A DNA stretch of 5,741 nt, taken from assembly GCA_964568585.1 (NCBI GenBank), contig CAZMQI010000064.1:1-5741 (forward strand), read 5' to 3'. A program made the position numbers and the translations under genes. The notes beneath the pieces are model-generated. The model made no database searches. It saw nothing but the letters and a program-made list of their open reading frames with translations, and was not told where the DNA came from. The DNA is from RGZA01 sp964568585. Its GTDB lineage: Bacteria > Pseudomonadota > Alphaproteobacteria > UBA9219 > RGZA01. Positions 1 through 5,264 of the stretch are shown in pieces; position 1 is the first letter of the stretch; every line of letters starts with the position of its first letter.

Positions 1-114
1 GGTATGGGCACCGTCGACAAGGTTCTGGTGAACAAAGACAACGTTGAAAACGCTACCAAGCCGATTTACAGCCTTTCCGAAGGCAAGAAAGAAAAAGAAC
101 CCAAAAGCGCGTAA
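1..114 (+). CDS. clpX: ATP-dependent Clp protease ATP-binding subunit ClpX, C-terminal end (partial)
   Basis: This is the last 37 codons of a gene that enters from the left edge in frame 1 and ends at TAA (112-114), followed at once by a second in-frame TAA (115-117). The visible tail reads GMGTVDKVLVNKDNV, then a KPIYSL segment and a Lys/Glu-rich end. This matches the end of ClpX, where a V-x-K-V-V/L-[VI]-[ND]-x-[DE]-x-V strand is followed by a [KR]-P-[LI]-Y segment; the E. coli tail has VEKVVIDESVI and then KPLLIY. ClpX is the hexameric AAA+ unfoldase that feeds substrates to ClpP in the cytoplasm. Gene order supports the call, because clpX upstream of lon and an HU gene is a common alphaproteobacterial arrangement. 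The zinc-binding and AAA+ domains lie outside the window. The alternative is the end of an unrelated protein, for example a periplasmic binding protein with a similar VLVNKDNV strand, which I think is less likely. Confidence 0.75.
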   Translation, partial: GMGTVDKVLVNKDNVENATKPIYSLSEGKKEKEPKSA

Positions 115-127
115 TAAGAGCGCGTAA
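106..127. repeat. Direct repeat AGCGCGTAA x2 at the clpX stop
   Basis: Two copies of AGCGCGTAA lie at 106-114 and 119-127, offset by 13 bp. The first contains the clpX stop codon and the second lies in the 16-bp gap before the convergent gene. The GCGC cores could form only a 4-bp stem, and no T-run follows on either strand, so this is not a terminator. It may be a chance or slippage duplication of the gene end. Confidence 0.5.
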
Positions 128-130
128 GCG

Positions 131-1507
131 TTAGGGTTCTGGTTTCTGTCCTTTTGCGGCGAGTGCTTGTTGTTCAAGCCGTTCAAGAACTTCTGGCAAT
201 TTCTGTTTAATCATTTCCTGTACTGCCTTCATGCCTTGTGCATCAAGATATGAGACATTTTCTGTTACCTTTGACAGACGCGTCAGGAAATCATCACTCA
301 GTAATCTGCTTTGATCAATCTTGCGTGTTGCTGTTCCCAGTTTAAGCCCTTGCTGCACATATCCATCTACGTACATTTTCAAGTACACAGGATTTTTCAG
401 CTCGGTGTAGATGAAGCCGGCAAAGCAGTCTTGGGTTGCGCGTTGCAAACGGTGTGAGGGTGACAGACTACCGTATAAAGGCTTGTTAAAATATCTGGCC
501 AGGTCATCCGCCGCTGATGCATAGGTGCCCACAGGCAAATTTTTATTACGCAGCGACCATGCAACTTTCCGATAAACGGATTGCGCGTCTGCTTCATCAA
601 GTAACATCGCGATGATCTGATCTTGGAGTTCTAATCCTTTGTATTCATCGCTTTTAAATAAGGACTTGAAACGGAAATGACGCAATTCATGGGCAATGGT
701 GATGGCATGAACCGATGCCTCGCTAATGATGTTTTTGAATGCAGTGATAAAATAAAATGTTTCGCCCTTTGGATATTCGGGTGATGCAAAATAACCCATG
801 CCGTATTTGCCGCGAGAAGCCCTTATGGTCGCTTCATCCAAGTCATATAAGGCAAATATAATCGGCAAATGTTCGGATTTGGCATGGCGCAACAGCATGC
901 TGGATGTTGTATCGACTTCTAATGCTTCCTCAATCTGCGCTAATAATTCAGGGTCGTAATGTGTAGTAAAGCGCGCGCCGCGCGAATATCGTCCATCGCG
1001 TCCATATTCATTTGCGATGCGGATTGCGGTTTCAATTTTTGCTCGTGTTGCTTGTGTAGCATCTGTTAGGATACGAACATCGATTGCATCAAAGGTTTTA
1101 TTTTTAATAGATTCATATTCTTTAGGCGTAAGCCAGATATGCGATGTTGTCAGTTTTTCTAATTCGGCTTTTATTGCGGCAGCTTTTGGGATTGCCGGAT
1201 TTGGCTCCATTACTGTTTGTTTGGAAACAATATCAAACGCTTTTTTTGCAGCTTGGAATTGTGCTTCTAATTCGGCGGTTCGTTTCGTGTATCTTTGTGC
1301 ATCCAATGCGCCGCTTGCTTCCTTGACGATATCTTCAGTCGTAAAATAGCGTGGGCTGTGATCTTCATTTCTGTAAGGGTAGGACTCCAGCGACCTGAAT
1401 GCCGCCAGCATATCTTGCGGCGATATGGCGCGGCTTGCCGCGATGTAACCATCAATATCAGCAGATAGTGCTGCATGGCTGTATTGTTTAAGCGTTGTTT
1501 CAGACAT
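131..1507 (-). CDS. Putative HExxH zinc metallopeptidase, 458 aa, unknown role
   Basis: I do not recognise a named gene. The clearest signal is IAHELRH at residues 271-277, an HExxH zinc-peptidase site with ligands H273 and H277 and catalytic E274 (DNA 677-691). It sits at the end of a hydrophobic helix, as in zincins. A LLDEADAQ motif at 302-309 lies 28 residues downstream; E305 (or D307) is a plausible third ligand, as in gluzincins with a later E-x-x-A helix. Residues 60-125 and 425-455 are charged and probably helical or coiled coil. There is no signal peptide or membrane segment, so a cytoplasmic protein is expected. It may belong to one of the Pfam putative-metallopeptidase DUF families; from memory DUF6782 is a candidate, unchecked. 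The ATG at 1507 is the first in the frame and sits 6 nt from a strong -10 box. The gene is convergent with clpX, divergent from the 1619 gene and visibly more AT-rich than lon. Confidence 0.85.
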   Translation of the reverse strand: MSETTLKQYSHAALSADIDGYIAASRAISPQDMLAAFRSLESYPYRNEDHSPRYFTTEDIVKEASGALDAQRYTKRTAELEAQFQAAKKAFDIVSKQTVMEPNPAIPKAAAIKAELEKLTTSHIWLTPKEYESIKNKTFDAIDVRILTDATQATRAKIETAIRIANEYGRDGRYSRGARFTTHYDPELLAQIEEALEVDTTSSMLLRHAKSEHLPIIFALYDLDEATIRASRGKYGMGYFASPEYPKGETFYFITAFKNIISEASVHAITIAHELRHFRFKSLFKSDEYKGLELQDQIIAMLLDEADAQSVYRKVAWSLRNKNLPVGTYASAADDLARYFNKPLYGSLSPSHRLQRATQDCFAGFIYTELKNPVYLKMYVDGYVQQGLKLGTATRKIDQSRLLSDDFLTRLSKVTENVSYLDAQGMKAVQEMIKQKLPEVLERLEQQALAAKGQKPEP

Positions 1508-1513
1508 GATAGT

Positions 1514-1522
1514 ATTCTACCA
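1514..1522 (-). promoter_or_regulatory. Extended -10 promoter of the metallopeptidase gene, possibly leaderless
   Basis: Read on the minus strand, TGGTAGAAT is an extended -10 element (TGn plus TAGAAT, 5 of 6 to TATAAT). Only 6 nt separate it from the ATG at 1507, so transcription would begin at or next to the start codon. I see no Shine-Dalgarno between the box and the ATG. A TTGAAA on the same strand (1548-1543) is 23 bp from the box, too far for a normal -35, but an extended -10 can work without one. Confidence 0.5.
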
Positions 1523-1534
1523 TCTTGGTATGGT

Positions 1535-1583
1535 TAAAATACTTTCAAGTGGTCACGTTTCATGCGCGCTGCTACTACATAAT
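1535..1583 (+). promoter_or_regulatory. Possible promoter region for the 123-aa gene
   Basis: Two -10-like hexamers point rightward in the divergent gap: TAAAAT at 1535-1540 and CATAAT at 1578-1583, each 5 of 6 to TATAAT. Neither has a convincing -35 hexamer at 16-18 bp. The second would give a leader of roughly 30 nt containing the AAGGGAG ribosome site. I cannot choose between them. Confidence 0.25.
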
Positions 1584-1602
1584 CTGTATTTTAGTTATTT
1601 TT

Positions 1603-1609
1603 AAGGGAG
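1603..1609 (+). promoter_or_regulatory. Ribosome binding site AAGGGAG that decides the start of the 123-aa gene
   Basis: AAGGGAG directly abuts an in-frame ATG at 1610, leaving no spacer, but stands 9 nt before the next in-frame ATG at 1619. Spacing therefore favours 1619 as the real start and shortens the protein from 126 to 123 residues. Confidence 0.7.
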
Positions 1610-1618
1610 ATGAAGGTC

Positions 1619-1990
1619 ATGCTACATTACGCAAATGCTGAAGAAATTGCAGCGCGTATGAAAGAGGCTCAAACCATAGTTTTGGTTCGTACACTGCATG
1701 GCGGCTTGCAGGTTATTGTGGATGGTCAGCCTGCTAAAAATGACATGCGTAATAATCGGTTTGCACAAGTCATTGCAAATCTGGTGGTGCCTGGTATTTA
1801 TCCACGAGAAGTTGGCCGCGTTGAACTTCGCGCCGTTGCGCCGCAAATTGAATTTAATTCAGATCCTATGCCACGCTATTTCAATATTGCGCTTTATACA
1901 CCCAATAATGCTCGCCTTGGGGAGCATGATAGTCTCAGACCTCGAGACGAGGTTGCGTCATCTTTGGCGATAAAATTGTCGCTAGGATAG
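1619..1990 (+). CDS. Hypothetical protein, 123 aa, unknown function
   Basis: I do not recognise this protein. From the ATG at 1619 it is a soluble, mixed alpha/beta product without Cys or Trp, signal peptide or membrane segment. Residues 5-17 form a charged helix (ANAEEIAARMKEA). Hydrophobic strands follow at 18-25 (QTIVLVRT) and 29-36, the latter ending in a DG turn. An Arg/Asn-rich loop (40-47) leads to a helix-like AQVIANLVVPGIY stretch at 49-61. The C-terminal third is polar and ends in SLAIKLSLG. It is a real gene judging by its well-placed AAGGGAG site and sustained coding character between two other genes. It diverges from the metallopeptidase gene across 111 bp and precedes lon by 276 bp. 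A shared role with the metallopeptidase is possible only by position; no motif shows it. No clear terminator follows it. Confidence 0.75.
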   Translation: MLHYANAEEIAARMKEAQTIVLVRTLHGGLQVIVDGQPAKNDMRNNRFAQVIANLVVPGIYPREVGRVELRAVAPQIEFNSDPMPRYFNIALYTPNNARLGEHDSLRPRDEVASSLAIKLSLG

Positions 1991-2006
1991 TAACATTTTT
2001 CTATCC
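1985..2006. repeat. Inverted repeat GGATAG/CTATCC across a stop codon
   Basis: GGATAG (1985-1990) contains the TAG stop of the 123-aa gene, and its exact complement CTATCC lies at 2001-2006 with a 10-nt T-rich loop. The stem is only 6 bp and is followed by CCCAGC rather than a T-run, so it is not a standard intrinsic terminator. It could protect the mRNA 3' end or be chance. Confidence 0.4.
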
Positions 2007-2118
2007 CCAGCTTATTTAATGTAGGCAGGCCAAATCGGTCGTTGCTAAACCGCCACGTTGCCCGAATATGCGGCAAATCACCTGATTTTCCTTGCCAAAC
2101 AGGGTTGAGCGGGGGGGA

Positions 2119-2149
2119 TTGAAGCTGATAGCCTACATAACCATATAAT
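2119..2149 (+). promoter_or_regulatory. lon promoter, heat-shock (RpoH)-like
   Basis: TTGAAG (2119-2124) is followed after 16 bp by CCATATAA (2141-2148), close to the RpoH layout of CTTGAA plus CCCCATnT. The same stretch contains a perfect TATAAT (2144-2149), but it is 19 bp from TTGAAG, which is long for the housekeeping sigma factor. Lon is a classic heat-shock gene, so RpoH control is expected. A run of seven G (2111-2117) lies just upstream. The implied leader to the lon start is about 110 nt. Confidence 0.5.
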
Positions 2150-2170
2150 TAAGAAAGGATTCTGGATTTT

Positions 2171-2215
2171 ATGGGCATTCTACAGTTAACGGATGCCAAT
2201 TCCGGGTTCTGGTAA
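2171..2215 (+). CDS. Possible 14-aa leader peptide ORF in the lon 5' UTR
   Basis: An ATG at 2171 opens a 14-codon frame, MGILQLTDANSGFW, ending at TAA (2213-2215). AAAGGA at 2154-2159 precedes it by 11 nt, acceptable but slightly long. The frame lies between the lon promoter and the lon start and does not overlap lon. It shows no run of one amino acid, so a classic attenuator is not indicated. It may well be chance. Confidence 0.2.
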   Translation: MGILQLTDANSGFW

Positions 2216-2216
2216 A

Positions 2217-2241
2217 AGGCTTAGTTCTCTCCGAGCAGCCT
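2217..2241 (+). other. Weak hairpin in the lon leader
   Basis: AGGCT (2217-2221) pairs with AGCCT (2237-2241), and CTC (2227-2229) with GAG (2233-2235) may pair inside. It begins next to the stop of the small leader frame and ends 9 nt before the lon ribosome site. It is too weak to call a thermometer or riboswitch; it is recorded because it is the only visible structure in the leader. Confidence 0.25.
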
Positions 2242-2250
2242 AGTCATTTT

Positions 2251-2256
2251 GAAAGG
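2251..2256 (+). promoter_or_regulatory. lon ribosome binding site GAAAGG
   Basis: GAAAGG ends 10 nt before the ATG at 2267. A TTG at 2249 would add six residues in frame, but it overlaps this site and has no purine-rich element of its own. The usual LonA start, shortly before the VLPLRD strand, also favours the ATG. Confidence 0.75.
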
Positions 2257-2266
2257 TTTTTATTCC

Positions 2267-4681
2267 ATGCAGGTTCCTCCACGTAACGCACCCGACCAAC
2301 TTTATCCGGTGCTTCCATTGCGTGATATCGTTGTCTTCCCGCACATGATTGTGCCGTTGTTTGTGGGCCGTGAAAAATCGGTTCGCGCGCTTGAAGATGT
2401 TATGCAAGACGACAAGCAAATTATGCTGCTGACGCAAAAGAATGCATCGCAAGACGAACCCGGCGTGGAAGATTTATACACCATGGGCACCGTGGGTACC
2501 GTTCTGCAATTGCTGAAACTCCCTGATGGCACTGTAAAAGTGTTGGTTGAAGGGAACTTCCGCGCCAATGTAACAAAGTATGTTGAACGCGTGGATTTCT
2601 TTCAGGCCTTTGCGCGCCCGATGAACGAAAAACCATCGGACAAAACCGAAATCGAAGCATTGATGCGCGCAGTGGTCACGCAGTTTGAACAATACATCAA
2701 GCTGAATAAAAAAATTCCACCTGAAGTATTGGTTTCGGTTGGTCAGATTGATGACAGTAGCAAATTGGCTGATACCATCGCATCGCATTTAGCACTGAAA
2801 ATCCCTGAAAAGCAGGCGTTGCTGGAATTAGACAGCGTGAATGATCGCCTTGAAAAAATCTTCGGCTACATGGAAGGGGAGATTGGCGTTCTGCAAGTTG
2901 AAAAACGCATTCGTACCCGCGTGAAACGCCAAATGGAAAAGACGCAGCGCGAGTATTATTTGAACGAGCAGATGAAGGCCATTCAGAAAGAACTCGGCGA
3001 AGGTGAGGATGGCAAGGACGAAGCCACCGAGCTTGAAGAAAAAATCAAAGCATTGAAGATGTCGAAAGACGCGGAAGAAAAAGCACTGGGTGAAGTAAAA
3101 AAACTTCGCACCATGTCGCCAATGTCTGCGGAAGCGACCGTTGTACGTAATTACCTGGATTGGATTACCAATATTCCATGGAGCAAGCGCACCAAGGTCA
3201 AGAAAGACATCAAGCTTGCTGAAAAAGTTTTGAATGAAGATCATCATTCACTTGAAAAGGTGAAGGAGCGTATCCTTGAATATTTGGCGGTGCAGCAACG
3301 CTCGTCAAAACTCAAGGGACCCATTCTGTGCCTTGTCGGACCCCCAGGTGTTGGTAAGACGTCATTGGGTAAATCGATTGCAAAGGCAACGGGCCGTAAC
3401 TTCGTGCGTATCTCCCTTGGCGGCGTGCGCGATGAAGCTGAAATCCGCGGTCATCGTCGTACCTATATCGGTTCGATGCCTGGCAAGATTATTCAGGCGA
3501 TGAAGAAAGCCAAATCATCCAACCCGCTATTCTTGCTCGATGAAATCGACAAGCTGGGCTCCGATTGGCGCGGCGATCCATCATCGGCTTTGCTTGAAGT
3601 GTTAGATCCCGAACAAAACTCCAACTTCAACGATCATTATCTGGAAGTGGATTATGATTTGTCGGATGTGATGTTCGTATGTACCGCCAACAGCATGCGT
3701 ATGCCCCAACCGCTGCTTGATCGTTTAGAAGTTATCCGTTTATCCGGATACACCGAAGACGAAAAGGTGACGATTGCCCAAGAGCATTTGATTGACCGTC
3801 AGATTAAAGCAAACGGTTTGAAAAAAACCGAATTTGCGATTTCCGAAGATGCCTTGCGCGACCTTATCCGCAACTACACGCGGGAAGCTGGCGTACGTAA
3901 CCTCGAACGCGAACTTGCAAATCTGTGCCGTAAAGCGGTGAAGGACATTTTGATGAAGAGCCTTGATAAGGTTCACATCAGCCGCCGCAATCTGGAGAAA
4001 TATGCAGGCGTGAAGCGTTTCATCTACGGCGAGAACGAAAAGGAAGATCTGGTTGGCGTGACCAACGGTCTGGCTTGGACGGAAGTCGGCGGCGAAATGC
4101 TGATGATCGAAGCATTGCTATTGCCGGGTAAGGGCAGGGTGCAAACCACAGGTAAGCTCGGAGATGTGATGAAGGAATCCGTCCAAGCTGCTGAAAGCTA
4201 TGTGAAATCACGCGCTTTATCCTTCGGTATTAAGCCGAATGTGTTCCAAAGCCGCGATATCCACGTTCACGTGCCCGAAGGCGCTACGCCTAAGGATGGT
4301 CCATCCGCGGGCGTTGCTATGGTGACCTCCATCGTTTCCGTGCTCACGGGCATTCCTGTGCGTAAGGATGTGGCAATGACAGGTGAAATCACCCTGCGTG
4401 GCCGCGTGCTGCCCATTGGCGGATTAAAGGAAAAACTACTCGCTGCCCTGCGTACCGGCATCAAGACCGTGCTGATACCCAAGGAGAACGAGAAGGATCT
4501 GCCTGAAATCCCCGATAACGTGAAGAAAGGAATGACCATCATTCCTGTAACCACGGCGGATGAAGTGCTGCACCACGCATTGGCGTCAGCTCTTGTTCCG
4601 ATCGAATGGAAAGAGGAAGAGCAAGCCATCAAAGCCACCCCCGTTGCGGGCGGCGAAGATGACGAAATCATGCGCCATTAA
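2267..4681 (+). CDS. lon: ATP-dependent endopeptidase La (LonA), 804 aa
   Basis: Lon is a cytoplasmic hexameric AAA+ serine protease that degrades misfolded and short-lived regulatory proteins. All parts are present and of normal length (E. coli 784 aa). The N-terminal substrate-binding domain covers about residues 8-204 (VLPLRD...PHM...PLFVGREKS). A helical, coiled-coil linker follows to about 305 (QREYYLNEQMKAIQKELGE). The AAA+ module has Walker A GPPGVGKT at 358-365, Walker B LFLLDEID at 421-428, sensor-1 N475, arginine finger R486 and sensor-2 R544 in EAGVR. The C-terminal protease domain carries the Ser-Lys dyad: S680 in PKDGPSAG and K723 in GGLKEK, matching E. coli S679 and K722. An extra acidic tail of about 20 residues follows (EWKEEEQAIKA, then GGEDDE). 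Nothing looks broken. The start is the ATG with GAAAGG 10 nt upstream, not the in-frame TTG at 2249. It has its own heat-shock-like promoter and terminator, so it is probably monocistronic. Confidence 0.98.
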   Translation: MQVPPRNAPDQLYPVLPLRDIVVFPHMIVPLFVGREKSVRALEDVMQDDKQIMLLTQKNASQDEPGVEDLYTMGTVGTVLQLLKLPDGTVKVLVEGNFRANVTKYVERVDFFQAFARPMNEKPSDKTEIEALMRAVVTQFEQYIKLNKKIPPEVLVSVGQIDDSSKLADTIASHLALKIPEKQALLELDSVNDRLEKIFGYMEGEIGVLQVEKRIRTRVKRQMEKTQREYYLNEQMKAIQKELGEGEDGKDEATELEEKIKALKMSKDAEEKALGEVKKLRTMSPMSAEATVVRNYLDWITNIPWSKRTKVKKDIKLAEKVLNEDHHSLEKVKERILEYLAVQQRSSKLKGPILCLVGPPGVGKTSLGKSIAKATGRNFVRISLGGVRDEAEIRGHRRTYIGSMPGKIIQAMKKAKSSNPLFLLDEIDKLGSDWRGDPSSALLEVLDPEQNSNFNDHYLEVDYDLSDVMFVCTANSMRMPQPLLDRLEVIRLSGYTEDEKVTIAQEHLIDRQIKANGLKKTEFAISEDALRDLIRNYTREAGVRNLERELANLCRKAVKDILMKSLDKVHISRRNLEKYAGVKRFIYGENEKEDLVGVTNGLAWTEVGGEMLMIEALLLPGKGRVQTTGKLGDVMKESVQAAESYVKSRALSFGIKPNVFQSRDIHVHVPEGATPKDGPSAGVAMVTSIVSVLTGIPVRKDVAMTGEITLRGRVLPIGGLKEKLLAALRTGIKTVLIPKENEKDLPEIPDNVKKGMTIIPVTTADEVLHHALASALVPIEWKEEEQAIKATPVAGGEDDEIMRH

Positions 4682-4698
4682 GGGCATATAAGAATTCA

Positions 4699-4739
4699 GG
4701 CCATACCTTTGCTGAAAGCATGGGTATGGCCGTTTTTTT
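4699..4739 (+). terminator. Intrinsic terminator of lon
   Basis: A perfect 9-bp stem, GGCCATACC (4699-4707) with GGTATGGCC (4723-4731), is extended inward past a T.G and a T/T position by TGCT/AGCA (4710-4713 with 4717-4720) around a GAA loop. One G and seven T (4733-4739) follow. It begins 17 nt after the lon stop and isolates lon from the HU gene. Confidence 0.93.
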
Positions 4740-4756
4740 ATCTAATCTGATGAGTG

Positions 4757-4772
4757 CCTTATTTCGATAAGG
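4757..4772. repeat. Inverted repeat CCTTAT-TTCG-ATAAGG
   Basis: A perfect 6-bp palindrome around TTCG lies 18 bp beyond the lon terminator and about 30 bp upstream of the HU -35. A T-A and a G.T pair can extend it to 8 bp. No T-run follows, so it is not a terminator. An operator is possible, but I do not recognise the site. Confidence 0.5.
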
Positions 4773-4795
4773 TAAAGTAACAGGCAAACGCTCGT

Positions 4796-4825
4796 CCGAA
4801 TCCCTTGAACCAATGGTCAATTCGG
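4796..4825. repeat. Dyad CCGAAT...ATTCGG overlapping the HU -35 region
   Basis: CCGAAT (4796-4801) and ATTCGG (4820-4825) are exact inverted copies separated by 18 nt. The interior continues the symmetry imperfectly (TTGAACC-AAT-GGTCAA), so the arms are close to CCGAATTGACC with short insertions on the left. The dyad covers the -35 element at 4804-4810 and ends next to the -10, which is where a repressor, or HU itself, could act. Confidence 0.5.
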
Positions 4826-4831
4826 CCATAA
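4804..4831 (+). promoter_or_regulatory. HU gene promoter, RpoH-like or housekeeping
   Basis: CTTGAAC (4804-4810) is followed after 15 bp by CCATAA (4826-4831). The same positions read as TTGAAC-N16-CATAAA for the housekeeping sigma factor. The layout resembles the lon promoter (TTGAAG-N16-CCATATAA). Predicted leader length is about 55-60 nt. Confidence 0.5.
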
Positions 4832-4895
4832 AGTCACCGCTTCAAATCAAAACATAACAGACCCAAGCTGTTTTCCACGAAAAAGGATATTCCAA

Positions 4896-5186
4896 ATGAA
4901 TAAGAGCGAATTTGTTGCCGCCGTTGCTGAATCCTCCAGCCTATCAAAGGCCGATGCGGAGCGCGCGGTTGATGCATTCATCAATACCGTTTCGAACCAG
5001 TTGAAAACCGGCGGTGAAGTACGCCTTGTAGGCTTTGGTACATTCGAAGTACGCGCACGTGGTGCATCCGAAGGTCGCAATCCACGCACCGGCGAAACAA
5101 TCAAGATCAAAGCTAGCAAACTCCCACGCTTCAAAGCAGGTAAAGCATTGAAGGACGAAGTGAACGGGGTTGTTACGAAGAAATAA
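4896..5186 (+). CDS. hup: DNA-binding protein HU, 96 aa
   Basis: HU is a small dimeric histone-like protein that bends and compacts DNA in the nucleoid and assists replication, recombination and repair. The sequence shows the whole fold: an N-terminal helix-turn-helix dimer region (MNKSEFVAAVAESSSLSKAD, then the second helix to about residue 38), the strand EVRLVGFGTFEVRARGA (41-57), and the DNA-embracing arm with the signature GRNPRTGE (60-67). P63 is the proline that intercalates between base pairs. The protein closes with the KLPRFKAGKALKDEVN helix (75-90). Length fits the family (E. coli HU subunits are 90 aa). AAAGGA (4882-4887) stands 8 nt before the ATG. The gene lies directly downstream of lon, as hupB commonly does, but has its own promoter and terminator. 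An IHF subunit is less likely given the gene order and the plain HU-type arm. Confidence 0.95.
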   Translation: MNKSEFVAAVAESSSLSKADAERAVDAFINTVSNQLKTGGEVRLVGFGTFEVRARGASEGRNPRTGETIKIKASKLPRFKAGKALKDEVNGVVTKK

Positions 5187-5205
5187 GCGACTGCTTTAAT
5201 TAAAC

Positions 5206-5244
5206 AAAAAGGCCGCCCCCAGAATATGCGGGCGGCCTTTTTTT
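5206..5244. terminator. Bidirectional intrinsic terminator between HU and the convergent gene
   Basis: GGCCGCCC (5211-5218) and GGGCGGCC (5230-5237) form a perfect 8-bp GC stem with an 11-nt loop. Seven T (5238-5244) follow on the + strand, and five A (5206-5210) precede it, giving a U-run on the minus strand. It lies about 24 nt after the HU stop and 27 nt after the stop of the minus-strand gene, so it can serve both. Confidence 0.92.
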
Positions 5245-5264
5245 ATGTTCGTAACGCAGACGTT

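Noticed and set aside
1..114. Left-edge fragment as the end of a sugar-binding protein
   Set aside because: The VLVNKDNV strand alone would allow it, but the following KPIYSL segment and the lon-HU neighbourhood fit ClpX better.
1017..1349. 110-codon + strand open frame opposite the metallopeptidase gene
   Set aside because: It is the complement of well-supported coding sequence; its hydrophobic look comes from antisense reading of charged helices.
1610..1618. ATG at 1610 as start of the small gene
   Set aside because: The AAGGGAG site directly abuts it with no spacer, while the ATG at 1619 has a 9-nt spacer.
1985..2006. GGATAG/CTATCC stem as terminator of the small gene
   Set aside because: The stem is short, the loop is long, and CCCAGC rather than a T-run follows.
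2040..2076. CGTTGC direct repeat (2040-2045, 2056-2061) and TTGCC/GGCAA dyad as operators
   Set aside because: The elements are only 5-6 bp, imperfectly arranged and upstream of the promoter; they are too weak to support a call.
2249..2266. TTG start that would add six residues to Lon
   Set aside because: It overlaps the GAAAGG ribosome site, has no site of its own, and the ATG at 2267 is well spaced and fits the usual LonA N-terminus.
2828..3247. 139-codon minus-strand open frame inside lon
   Set aside because: It is antisense to the conserved lon linker; its Phe/Leu-rich composition is the mirror of Lys/Glu-rich lon codons.
4267..4671. 134-codon minus-strand open frame inside lon
   Set aside because: It lies wholly antisense to the protease domain of lon, has low-complexity Ser/Thr content typical of a shadow frame, and shows no recognisable motif.
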